A stretch of DNA of 64,000 bases from Arcuatula senhousia. Its lineage: Eukaryota > Mollusca > Bivalvia > Mytilida > Mytilidae. The stretch is from the NCBI GenBank assembly GCA_963971305.1, contig OZ020313.1, positions 27,311,602 through 27,375,601 on the forward strand. Reading direction: 5' to 3'. Below, in pieces: positions 37,801 to 45,372 of this stretch. The stretch's first letter is position 1, and each line of letters opens with the position of its first letter. Made by a program: the position numbers and the translations under genes. The notes beneath the pieces are model-generated. The model saw nothing but the letters and a program-made list of their open reading frames with translations, did not search any database and was not told the DNA's origin.

Positions 37801-40800
37801 TCTGAAACGGTAAGACCAACTGCATCTTAACATGGCACACTGTTTGATAGCTTATATGCTACAACTCTATTGTTCAGATTTTTGATTCGTAAAAAAACAT
37901 GGCCACCATGGCTAAAAATAGAGCATAGGGGCAAATTTCATTTTTTGCTAATAACTAAAAACTGGTTTCAGATATCAAAATTGTGCAAGAATCAAAAGTG
38001 ATCAGCCTGTCCTGAAATTTCGGAAAAGATCTGACTGCTGATGTGGGAGTTATTGTTCTTTTTCCTAATTTTTGCAAAATTTGCACTCATTGAGCCCAAT
38101 ATCTTGAAAACTAACCAAGATATTTCAGAAAATTAAATCGCATATGGTGAAGCACAAAACTATTTACAAATATTTGTATCTGTGTAGTTCAGGTGAGCGA
38201 TTCAGGCTCTTGGGAGCCTCTTGTTTGTATACATCACTGTTTAGGATCGCTAAATTTTCCAAGAAATCCAGTTATACTGATTAGGCTTGTTGGTCATCAA
38301 TCTTAAATTTCTCGAAAAAAATATTTTGCGAAAAAGAGTCTTGCGAGGAGTTGCCCAAGAAATTTTGTAGATCTGAAACTCTTGCATCTGGACGAAATTT
38401 CATGGTTTACTCGTAGACATGCTCTTGAAAGGACATTACACCGAAGGCATATACGATATGTTGGAACAAATTTTCCGAGGTCTGCGTCTTCATATTTTGA
38501 CAGGCCCAAGCAGTTGAAACTAAGTTTTGTTCCTCCCTTGGAGAAATCCACAGACAAGGTACTATTCCCACCCTTTCGTAGAAATTCAGATCAATGTTTC
38601 TTTATTTTCAGGTAAACTATAATGCTCAAGAATTGTTGCCTTATCAAAAAGAAAATGTTTCATGTTGTTTATTCTATAGAATCTGATTTATTTTCTTTTT
38701 AGTTCAAGTGCTGTGGAGCCGATGGTATCATGGACTACAACCCTTTGACTTGTGTCCACCCAATGACATGTGAATCTATATTTGACACCACCGTAAGTAC
38801 CCCAGATGACCTACTTACACATGAATCTATATTTGACACAATTCTATCGTAGATAGACTCTCTGACGTGAGAATCTATATTTAATACCACTAAGTACCCA
38901 AAATAAACTCACTGACACAAGAATCAATAATCCACACCTTAAGAATATAAGAAAACCCCAAGAGCATGTGAATCTGTATTCCACACAACTGTAAGTACCC
39001 CAAGTAAACTCAATGACATGTGAATCTATATATGACACCGCCGTAGGTACTCCAGATGACCTACTTACACGTGAATCTATATTTGACACAATTGTATCCT
39101 AGATAAACTCTCTGGCTTGTGAATCTATATTTGGTACCACCGTTAGTACCCCAATAATATTGCTGACATGTGAATCTTTATTCCACACCTTAAGAGTAAC
39201 CAAATGACATGTAGATTTAAATTCGACACATCTGACACTTACTAAGACCCCTAGAAAACCCCATGACATGTGAATCTGTATTCGACACAATTGTAAGATC
39301 CCTAAGTAAACTCAATGACATGTGAATTTATATTTGCCACAATAGACTATGTTATCCCATATCAGCTCTGCGACTTGTGGATCTATTTTTGACACCACCT
39401 CAAGTTCTCTAAATAAACTTCATAACATGAGAATCTTAGGAATATAAGAAAAACCCAAATGACGTGTGAATCTGTATTCGCTACAACTGTAACTAAGAAT
39501 CCCCAGATCAACTCTTTGACATGTGAATCTATATTTGACGCCACCTTTAGGATATAAGAAAAACCCAATGACATGTAAATCTGTATTCGACACAACTGTA
39601 AGTACCCCAAGTAAACTCACAGACATGTGAATCTATATTTGAAACAATAGACTATTGTATCCCATATCAGCTCTATATTTGACACCATTGTTAGTTCCCT
39701 AAATAAACTTGCTAACATGTGAATCTTAAAAATATAAGAAACACCCAATGACTTGTGAACAACTGTAACGTACTAAGTATCACCAGATTAACTTTTTGAC
39801 GTGTAAATCTATTTTTGATACTCAAATATAAGGATAAAAGAAAACCGCAATGACATGTGAATTTGTATTCCACATACCCAGATAAACTCACTGAAATGGA
39901 AATATATTTTTGATACAACCAAAGTATTGCAGATAAATTCACTGACATGTGAATCAGGTATGTGAATCCAGAATTAAATCTAAAAGACAAACAGTATTTA
40001 CTAGCATGTGTTTTTTTTTTTAAATTAACTGTAAGTAACTCATCTACATCCAATGACATGCAAATCCATATTTATTATATATAACTGTAAGTTACTCAGA
40101 AACATAAATAGTGTTTTTAAATTAGTGTACTCTTTAGATTCAATCACTGACCCAAGCAAGAGGTACAATCATTCCAATGGGGCTTCCAAGTGTCAGAAGT
40201 ATGAAAGGGCAAAGACAAAACCAGTAAACACGAACGAAAAAAGCAACACAAAACAACTGTATATAGCAGTCAAAATCGCGAACCCAAGTCGTAACGATAG
40301 TAAACTCATGTGCTTTGGAAAAGTAAGCAGTTCTTGATTGCTTAAGCAAACCCTTCGCGTTGCTCAGCTTGTTATGGTCAATTCATCGTGTCAAATCCCG
40401 AAAGGAGGACACAACAAAGCCCTATGACGAACCAACATCTAAAAGATAGCGACCCAATATTTGTAAATAATGCATTATGTCTTCTTTAAATATTCGGTTA
40501 ACAACGTAACCCTGTGTTATCAATTGTGTCAGACGTGACACTCTCCGAAGAAAACCAATGTTAAACAATTCAGTTGTGATACGTTATCTCAATAAGCAGG
40601 AGCTGACGAAATGTTGCTACACAAGACAATTGACGTTTGGAAATAAAAGTATCGCGCTGGTCATATAGCTTGGAGTCTTTTTCGAGATGTATATCTAAAT
40701 AAGAAGCAGACTTCACACAATCCGTTGTGTTTTTTTATTTCAAGTTCCTGGGGATAAATATTAGATGGGGGAAAGTTACATTAACCAATCTTTCAATTTG

Positions 40801-41957
40801 AGGAGCAACAACTATAGCTGCTGAATAATGTATTAGAATTGGTTTTTTTCATTATAATGTAGGGTGTGTTATAGAAGCTCAATGTAGTTTATGACATGTA
40901 ATGTAACTGTTTTAGAGCGCAAGTGCTTGTTAATTAATCAAAAAGATACCAAACAAATGCTTTATTGTCTTTTTCTTTTTGCAAATTTCAGGGTTGTACT
41001 GCACGTTTTGCAGAAGAGCTGAAGAAAAACATTGTTGTCGTCGCTGGTGTTCTGTTTGGTGTTGCATTGATTTTGGTGAGTTGATATTAATGATTGGTGA
41101 CGTTAGCAATGTTTACATTCTTGCAAGGTGCAACAAAAAATGTTTTAGGGCCAAAATGATAATGAAGCACCTTAATTGTTTGATATCTTAGGTCTTTTTT
41201 AATTTGCTCATTATATTCTAGATATATTTTGTCCAAAGTCTGAAAGGGCAGAGACATTTTTTGAAATTGTTGTATTTGGATCTATGTTTGTTTCTTGGAA
41301 ATATTTCATTTCTTACCTTATTTGCTTATCAGAATTGTTTTCCGATTTCCTTGCATTAATGACTCCTAAGATTCATTAACACATTGATGTTTAGGAGAAA
41401 CCATTACATATACGATATTGAGATGTGGAATAAGTGTACGCGACACAACAAACATAAACAAACAGCAATTCAAAAAATCACAACGGAAAACAGCAAGCAG
41501 TCTTCAACATGACCATAGGTCACTGCTTACCGTCTTGCATTGGCCCAAGACTTATTATACAATACAAAAGTATCAAAACCAATCCCTAAATCATCAACGA
41601 AAGACTCAATTCTTGACATAAAACAGTTAACACAGAATGACAAGGACAAACAAAGGCTTTGGCAAAGTTTCCTGGCTTAGGACAGGCACATATAAAATGT
41701 GGCGGGGTTAAACTAGTTTTTTGGATCCAACCTTCCCCCTATTGATAAGCCTGCACAAAGCTACATACAAAATGTAGCTTTTAAACATGTAAACAAACAA
41801 ACCTTATATTTTTTTTCTTTTAATATACTTGGTATTTGTTATCCACATTACTAGTATTTTATTTCCTTTATAAACTAATTATTTTTTTTTCTTATAGATC
41901 ATTGGTATGTTGTTCTCTATGATTCTCTGCTGTGCACTAAGAGATGTCCAGGGATAA
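16787..41957 (+). CDS. Tetraspanin, complete, 7 exons, 224 aa
   Basis: Exons 16787-16852, 29284-29484, 30894-30968, 31839-31937, 38703-38792, 40992-41075 and 41898-41957; every intron is GT-AG and phase 0. The protein has four membrane spans: residues about 13-36, 53-78, 90-110 and 190-216. There is a short first loop, a CCGAIRE junction after span 2, and a second extracellular loop (about 113-188) with the family-defining CCG at 150-152, P-L-T-C at 161-164 and a last Cys at 179. Tetraspanins are plasma- or endosomal-membrane scaffolds that cluster partner proteins; the partner here is unknown. The length is normal for the family. Two extra loop cysteines (131 and 170) may form a third disulfide. 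Exon 5 ends inside a repeat that has spread into intron 5. Confidence 0.93.
16853..18792 (+). other. Tetraspanin intron 1, first part
   Basis: AT-rich; no exon or repeat recognised. Intron 1 as a whole is 12.4 kb (16853-29283). Confidence 0.6.
18793..18865 (+). repeat. Dispersed repeat family A, short fragment
   Basis: TTAGTTATTGTTTTACTCCC followed by AATGAACATGAATGGGGTGATAAAATGAACATG, the head and GATGAACATG blocks of the family. Confidence 0.5.
18961..18982 (+). repeat. TTTG microsatellite
   Basis: Five TTTG units, followed by a T-rich run. Confidence 0.8.
19545..19612 (-). repeat. Dispersed repeat family A, antisense fragment
   Basis: TTCATTTCATGTTCATCTTATCACCCCTTTC is the inverse of the GGTGATAAAATGAACATG block. 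The rest of the copy has decayed. Confidence 0.5.
19613..20814. other. Tetraspanin intron 1, unannotated part
   Basis: AT-rich with chance frames; no recognised gene, RNA or repeat. Confidence 0.4.
20815..20863. repeat. Hairpin around CATGGAAGTA
   Basis: GAACATGGAAGTA...ATAG and its inverse CTATAATACTTCCATGGTC flank a short A/T loop. This is probably a MITE core; a lone CCATGGAAGTAT also occurs near 25480. Confidence 0.6.
21150..21425 (+). repeat. Dispersed repeat family A, degraded copy
   Basis: AGTAAGTAAGTTG head-like run, then GGTAAAATGAATATGAAATGAT and a GGGATCGGATGGGGCG block. The 3' part recalls the GTTTCCGCATAATAG block of longer copies. Confidence 0.5.
22139..22252 (+). repeat. Short copy of the TCTACGAAA...GGGGATTATGTCTTT repeat
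   Basis: Starts GTCCCATCTACGAAAATAGG and ends AAATGGGGGATTATGTCTTT, with CCGTTCATCC-type words between. The same ends bracket a 1.5 kb expanded version at 57096-58625. Confidence 0.6.
22276..22550 (+). repeat. Dispersed repeat family A, good copy
   Basis: GAGCGAGTGAGTGAGTTGG head, TTTTACGACCGTGCAACGC, GATGAACATGAAAAGGGTGA, ATGATGATGATAAAGG, the G-rich block, TGTGGTACACTACTTGGCGG and CATGAAGCGTGGCACT in order. Confidence 0.85.
22551..23715. other. Tetraspanin intron 1, unannotated part
   Basis: AT-rich; several chance frames on both strands, no domain and no supported exon. A word pair GTAGCTCCTATGTCATTTTGG (about 22964) and GGAGCTACATTGTTGTAA (about 23009) is partly inverted. Confidence 0.35.
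23716..23880 (-). repeat. Dispersed repeat family A, antisense copy
   Basis: Minus strand shows the head (GTGAGTAAGTGC), ATGAACATGAAAGGGTGATC and AAATGAACAGGATATGATGA blocks. Confidence 0.6.
23960..24170 (+). repeat. Dispersed repeat family C, copy 1
   Basis: AGACACCAATGGGCATGATG, AAAGTCTGAAAGGGCAACGA, CAACGCGAACTCAAGTTG and GTGAACTCAGGTGCTCCGG blocks, shared in order with 40150-40690 and 60320-60830. Confidence 0.75.
24171..25575. other. Tetraspanin intron 1, unannotated part
   Basis: AT-rich; no gene or repeat boundary recognised. Confidence 0.35.
25576..27041 (+). repeat. Modular repeat family B, copy 1 (about 130-bp internal units)
   Basis: Head AACAAGAGGCCCTAGGAGCC TGAATCGCTC and tail GACGACGATCGACGACAGAC with CCAGGTGATCTAAAAG. 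Between them, units of about 120-135 bp repeat the words GGGCATTTAAGGGG, CGTAACTCCTATAAGG, CGACCTAATGGACAATTTTG and TTCTATAGTTCACAATCT five or more times. Confidence 0.8.
27285..27660 (-). repeat. Dispersed repeat family A, antisense copy
   Basis: Minus strand: GTGAGTGAGTGAGTTGGTAT head at about 27652, then CCTATATAGGATATTTATAG, GATGAACTTGAAAAAGGGTG and TAAAATGAACATGAATTGA blocks. The distal part is interrupted. Confidence 0.75.
27661..29283. other. Tetraspanin intron 1, last part
   Basis: AT-rich. Ends in a T-rich tract and CAG acceptor at 29283. No other feature recognised. Confidence 0.5.
29284..29484 (+). CDS. Tetraspanin exon 2
   Basis: 67 codons: second half of span 1 (LIGCALLGVGIWI), the short acidic first loop (VDDEFDKYTDGVDEF), span 2 and the conserved GFLGCCGAIRES cytoplasmic turn. 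Donor GTAAGA follows. Confidence 0.93.
29485..30893 (+). other. Tetraspanin intron 2
   Basis: Contains three weakly similar stretches at about 30310-30400, 30495-30565 and 30645-30710. They share CTCCTCTG/CTCCTGAAAC, TTTTGCT.ACATTTTGTAG and TTTGATC words, an old degenerate tandem repeat. Nothing else is recognised. Confidence 0.5.
30894..30968 (+). CDS. Tetraspanin exon 3
   Basis: 25 codons, membrane span 3 (FFACLFIIFVAILGVAIYMI) and the start of the large extracellular loop. Flanks TTTCAG and GTAAGT. Confidence 0.9.
31340..31462. repeat. 123-bp MITE with 19-bp terminal inverted repeats
   Basis: TTAAAGGCATATTGTCTAC at 31340-31358 is inverted as GTAGACAATATCCCTTTAA at 31444-31462, with one mismatch. 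It lies in tetraspanin intron 3. Confidence 0.8.
31625..31770. repeat. Candidate MITE (GGGACGGATCCAG ends)
   Basis: CAGGGACGGATCCAGAA near 31625 and a partly inverse TAAATCCGCACCTGA near 31756. Several mismatches, so boundaries are tentative. Confidence 0.4.
31839..31937 (+). CDS. Tetraspanin exon 4
   Basis: 33 codons of the large extracellular loop, highly charged and helical in character (KNIVGEVFKSKVEKVCENDK). It supplies Cys131. Flanks ACTAG and GTAAGT. Confidence 0.9.
32200..32500 (+). repeat. Imperfect direct duplication of about 160 bp
   Basis: The blocks AATGGGAAAGTTTTAATAACAG / AATGGGAAGTTTTCGTACCAG, TTTCTCGGTTTCTTCTAA / TTTTTCGGCTTCTACTAA and CAGGTTAGTC(T/G)G recur in order about 155-160 bp apart. 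Confidence 0.6.
33690..34170 (-). pseudogene. Non-LTR retrotransposon RT C-terminal fragment
   Basis: Minus frames contain MEAVQRGTVRFMYFY, LRSLANRRTLHWTMLYKI and a distal RTFLCPG-like stretch. This fits the region after the RT core of CR1/jockey-type LINEs (LExVQRRAARF ... LxxRRxxxxxxxLYKI). Two frames are needed, so it is broken. Confidence 0.55.
35028..35365 (+). repeat. tRNA-derived SINE, sense copy
   Basis: AGAGCCTGGTGCAGTGATTA resembles a Pol III A box. The body continues with words shared in reverse orientation with 5785-6035. A clear B box is not preserved. Confidence 0.5.
35487..35935 (+). repeat. Dispersed repeat family A, full-length copy
   Basis: Runs from GAGTGAGTGGATTTGTGTTT through AGCAACGCTATATAG, AAAATGAACATGAAATGATG, CATGAAGCGTGGCACTTTCC, CACACGTTGGCTTACTATGG, CCACCTAGGGTACACACTCC to CTTAGTCGCCTCTTACGATA. 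This is the most complete copy, about 450 bp. Confidence 0.85.
36726..38227 (-). repeat. Modular repeat family B, antisense copy (about 480-bp internal units)
   Basis: Plus-strand left end CTCACCTGGACCGAAGGTCC and CGTCGTCCGTCGTCG, right end CAGGTGAGCGATTCAGGCTC and TTGGGAGCCTCTTG. Three internal units repeat GGAGTTATTGCCCTTTTTCTGG, TATCTTGAAAACTATACAAG and AAGCACATCAAGATCTACA. Confidence 0.85.
38703..38792 (+). CDS. Tetraspanin exon 5
   Basis: 30 codons opening with FKCCGADG, the tetraspanin signature, followed by P-L-T-C and a second T-C. The last 10-11 codons (MTCESIFDTT) plus the GTAAGT donor are the founding or first copy of the tandem array that fills the next 1.3 kb. Reading past the donor stays open for 19 codons and then meets TAG at 38850-38852. 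Confidence 0.92.
38762..40105 (+). repeat. Exon-5-end/splice-donor tandem array, about 25 copies
   Basis: Units of about 37-59 bp (mode about 51) carry ACATGTGAATCTATATTTGA, CACCACCGTAAGTACCCCA and AGATAAACTCACTG words. Copy starts lie near 38821, 38869, 38919, 38966, 39017, 39069, 39117, 39166, 39208, 39267, 39319, 39374, 39426, 39463, 39520, 39572, 39624, 39672, 39716, 39752, 39800, 39854, 39895, 39946 and 40055. Intact GTAAGT donor copies recur at about 38991 and 39598. Pairs of units repeat at about 250-305 bp, so there is higher-order structure. Confidence 0.9.
40150..40690 (+). repeat. Dispersed repeat family C, copy 2
   Basis: CCAATGGGGCTTCCAAGTGT, GAAAGGGCAAAGACAAAACC AGTAAACAC, GCGAACCCAAGTCGTAACGA, AAACTCATGTGCTTTGGAAA, TTCATCGTGTCAAATCCCG and GACGAACCAACATCTA blocks. 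It follows directly on the exon-5 array. Confidence 0.75.
40992..41075 (+). CDS. Tetraspanin exon 6
   Basis: 28 codons: GCTARFAEELKKN supplies the last loop cysteine, then the first part of span 4 (IVVVAGVLFGVALIL). Flanks TTTCAG and GTGAGT. Confidence 0.93.
41217..41700. repeat. Dispersed repeat fragments in tetraspanin intron 6
   Basis: AAAGTCTGAAAGGGCAGAGA at about 41237 is a family C word. GATGTGGAATAAGTGTACGCGACACA at about 41423 recurs inverted at about 49271-49296. The rest is unassigned. Confidence 0.4.
41898..41957 (+). CDS. Tetraspanin exon 7 and stop
   Basis: 19 codons and TAA: end of span 4 (IIGMLFSMILCCALRDVQG) with two membrane-proximal cysteines, likely palmitoylation sites as is usual in the family. 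Confidence 0.92.
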   Translation: MIGMLFSMILCCALRDVQG

Positions 41958-42221
41958 GGAGTAAATGTTGTATCAATGCATGTGACTTTTTTAAGCTATA
42001 GAAGTTTGAATAGAAATGGTGAAATATACTCAGTGTATCACGATTTAAGTCAGATTTGTTTTCTTTAATAAGAGTGATAGAATGTTATTCTATGTACTAT
42101 CGAGCAATTTTTTTTTTAATAATAAAAACAATATCAAAATTCATATTCAAGGAATTATATATTTGTCCTCAATTTGCTTATTCTTGCATTGATTGATTGA
42201 TTGATTTTAAATTTTGATTAA

Positions 42222-42248
42222 AATAAAATGAAGTTTTTTGAAAATAAA
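42222..42248 (+). promoter_or_regulatory. Poly(A) signals of the tetraspanin gene
   Basis: AATAAA at 42222-42227 and again at 42243-42248, about 265-290 bases after the stop. Further A-rich signals are possible downstream. Confidence 0.5.
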
Positions 42249-43146
42249 AGTTATTTATTGAGTTTAAGTATGTGGCAATAATTAGAGATTAAGGATTAAT
42301 TGCATATGAATTGGCAAAACTATTTGAATTCAAAAAAATATATAAAACAAAAACCAAAATCCAATGAAACAAATACCAAATTAAAAATAAAACAAATTCA
42401 AAATGGAAGAATAGCGAATTCAAAATAAAAAGAAATTAATCTAAAAGCAACATATTGTATGGTCAATCTCTGTATATTAGCGAAGTGCTTTTGTCTTATA
42501 CTCCTGAAGTGCAAACTAACTTTCTAAAGTTAAACAGCAGTATACATACCACCCAGCAGTGCCTAAATGATTAAAACTCATTGACAATAATGGAAATGAA
42601 TAATCCTTGCCACATCTTTTGAATTGTTAATTATAATAGTTAGTTTCTATTTTCTTTCTTTATTATGAATGTTAAGGTTTGTTTCCAGGCAGTGTTTTTA
42701 TTTTAGGTTGTATGATTATTTTGTATTATACTTTTATGAATGATTTTTAATTGTATGAAAGTGCTTTGATATTTTGATACATACGTATTAAAATTGTACA
42801 TTTTTTATGTTTATAAGTAGCTGTGTAGCATTTTTTGTATTGTATTTTTCATCTTTGTATATTTTTTATCATTGCACACTGATTAGGATAATGCACAAAT
42901 TTTTGGTCAAAAATAGACTTTTGATATTTCTCTTAGTTTAGTTTCGAAGTTTGAAAAAAGCACAGCTTTTAAATGGCACAAATCAAGCAAACATCTTTAT
43001 AATAAAGGAAATTAAAAATGAATATGTTATTTCTTACATTAGGAAATATAGTTTTTTGCATTTTTAAATCTTTTCTTGTTAGAACAAAATAGCACGTTTT
43101 TAACATTTTACTCTTGTCACTATAAAACAATATATGTACTGTTGAT
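42249..43146. other. Tetraspanin 3' flank
   Basis: Very AT-rich; may include a longer 3' UTR. No gene recognised. Confidence 0.4.
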
Positions 43147-43340
43147 TCATTTATTTTTGTGGGTACCAGTTTTTTGTGGATTGCTGAACAAATGCAAGTT
43201 CGTGGGTCTTTTGATTCAAGGTTCTGAAGTTTGCAGTATGCAAAGCAAATTTAAATTTCCTTTTTGTGGGGAACCAAATTTTGTTAATCAGCCCCACCAA
43301 CGAAAACCACAAAAATTGATACCCCACGAAAAATTATGAA
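43147..43340. repeat. MITE with GTGGGTACC / CCCCACGAAAA ends
   Basis: CATTTATTTTTGTGGGTACC near 43147 is inverted as GATACCCCACGAAAAATTATG at the right end, with further inner matches (TTTTTTGTGGATT / AACGAAAACCACAAAAA). An open frame across it is accidental. Confidence 0.7.
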
Positions 43341-45345
43341 ACCATAGTAACATTTTAAGATGTTTATATAGTTGTCATGGTTGTTGTTTATGTGTGTATT
43401 TTAACTGTTTGTTTGTCAAAACTTTTTAACATTTTCTCTACTTCAAGGCAGCACAAGAATTCAGCTTTTATATCAAACTTATCTTTTAGAGTATTTGGAG
43501 CAAATGAACAAATGACTTTATCTTTTGTATAAAAAAAAAAATAAATGATCTTTAATGAAAAAAACCCTGGGATAATGACTAAAGAAAGATAAACGAATTT
43601 GTTTAGTTAGTTGTTAAAACAGAAGAGATGAGCTTATTATATGTTGACAAAAGTCTGTGGGAATAAAATATGGTACGTACATATTTTGTATGTTTTGAAA
43701 ATGCCAAAACAAAAATGAAATAAGTAAATTTATTATGTTATCTTAACCAAAAAATCAAATTAAAAACATAAAACATCTTAATTGTAGACAATAGATTTCA
43801 ACAAAAGATGTTTTGTTACTTTTATTAAAAATAACTTTAATATATCCATGCATAATGTCTAATTCCTGATTATGCTCTTGCAAGCATATATGACGGAATT
43901 GATAAAATCTATATGTAATATGTATGGGTGTTAGAAAGAATTATCGGCGTTACGGTGATCAATGTTTGTGATCATTGTCAGTAATAACCAGTGTTTTCTT
44001 TACATGTTGTGGAATATAATTTTCAACAAAGACAATATACCATGCATCTTGTATCTTTAATATTTTGAAACAGTTTCCCATAAATCCCATCCCCTCTTGG
44101 AATCTACCCTACCGTTTAAGACTATCAAAAATGGTTACTAGTATACGAAGAATCAGTTTAAAACCTAAGTTAAAAAGATGTAAACCTATTACATGTATTA
44201 GGGCTACCTCAAAATTAACCCACAGCTTTACGTCCAAACATTTCATAGATATTTATTTTTACATTGTCATCTTATTTCTATAATCATCTGTATATTAGCT
44301 TGTCATATCCAAATATTCTGATGCTTGATATATTGCAATAAAATATGTTGTAGATAAAAACTCTTGTCTTTATTACTTCTTGTAGACAAAGAGCTCCACT
44401 CCATCCGCCAAATTTAACAGATAAACACAAACAAACATACATAGTGCATAACATACTTAGAAGGAACGAAAAAAGAAACTGAACAGATAGAAAGAGAGAA
44501 AAAAAATTACTAAGCACACAATTTCAAATATGTTTTTACATGCATGATATCTTATACAACCCCAACAAAGATGTTAAAGACAAATAATCAGGCAGTTGCC
44601 AAAAATGCACTAAGAAAAAACAGATATTTTCAGAAATGAATATTTGTGCTTGTATCTATAGCATTATGACTTGCTTAATGCCGGCGGAACATAACTTGAT
44701 TGATAAAAGGTTATTACTAGAACATGGGGTGATTTAAAAGGCCATATAGGACTCATTTATTGTAGATGTGTTTCCCCTCCAAAAAATGTTTAGACTAAGA
44801 CAGTGTTTTGCAATTGGTTCAGGTTCGATTAGATAATATATCTCAACAGTTCTGGATTGACAACAAGGGAACTGAATATGTTGCGAGTCTAAACTTTTTT
44901 TTCAGATATGTTAAGTTATTATTTATCTTAATTGCCCATATTAGACATTTGTTCATGTACTTTTGTACAATGAAACAAATAGGACAAGTTCTTGTTGAAA
45001 TAAGCCGGTTTTGTAGATCTTAAATAGTCATTCAAGTCCCTGAATAATCCACTTAATAGAAGACTTTAGCTATGAGTGGCATATAACATATAAAATATAT
45101 GATAAGACGATTTTTTCTATATTTTTTTCTTTTCTTCAAATGTATACATGTAATATATAAATGCATTAATGAAGTCAAACAATCAAACAATATATTTAAA
45201 ATCAATAGTAAAAAAGTTTGATATTATGATAATTTAAACACAATATACACCATAATAGAAATCCAAAAAGAACACACACCATTCATTTACATTCATTTGC
45301 ACATATTGGACATATTGAATTATGTGGTGACAGTCATCTTGTTCG
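43341..45345. other. Intergenic space between two convergent genes
   Basis: Tail-to-tail gap between the tetraspanin and calpain genes. AT-rich, no exon or RNA recognised. TTTATT at about 44756 could be a distant minus-strand poly(A) signal. Confidence 0.4.
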
Positions 45346-45372
45346 TTATGAGTAAATAACTGTATGCAGAAG
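45346..45372 (-). CDS. Calpain last exon and stop
   Basis: 27 nt: LLHTVIYS and TAA. The ending matches the W-L-x-L-T-x-Y-S/A C-terminus common in calpains. The acceptor is a strong TTTCCAG. Confidence 0.82.
   Translation of the reverse strand, partial: LLHTVIYS

Noticed and set aside
38844..39626. Several minus-strand ORFs rich in repeated D-S-H-V-like words
   Set aside because: They are the antisense reading of the exon-5/donor tandem array.
43076..43339. 87-aa plus-strand ORF
   Set aside because: It spans a MITE with inverted ends; no domain or splice support.
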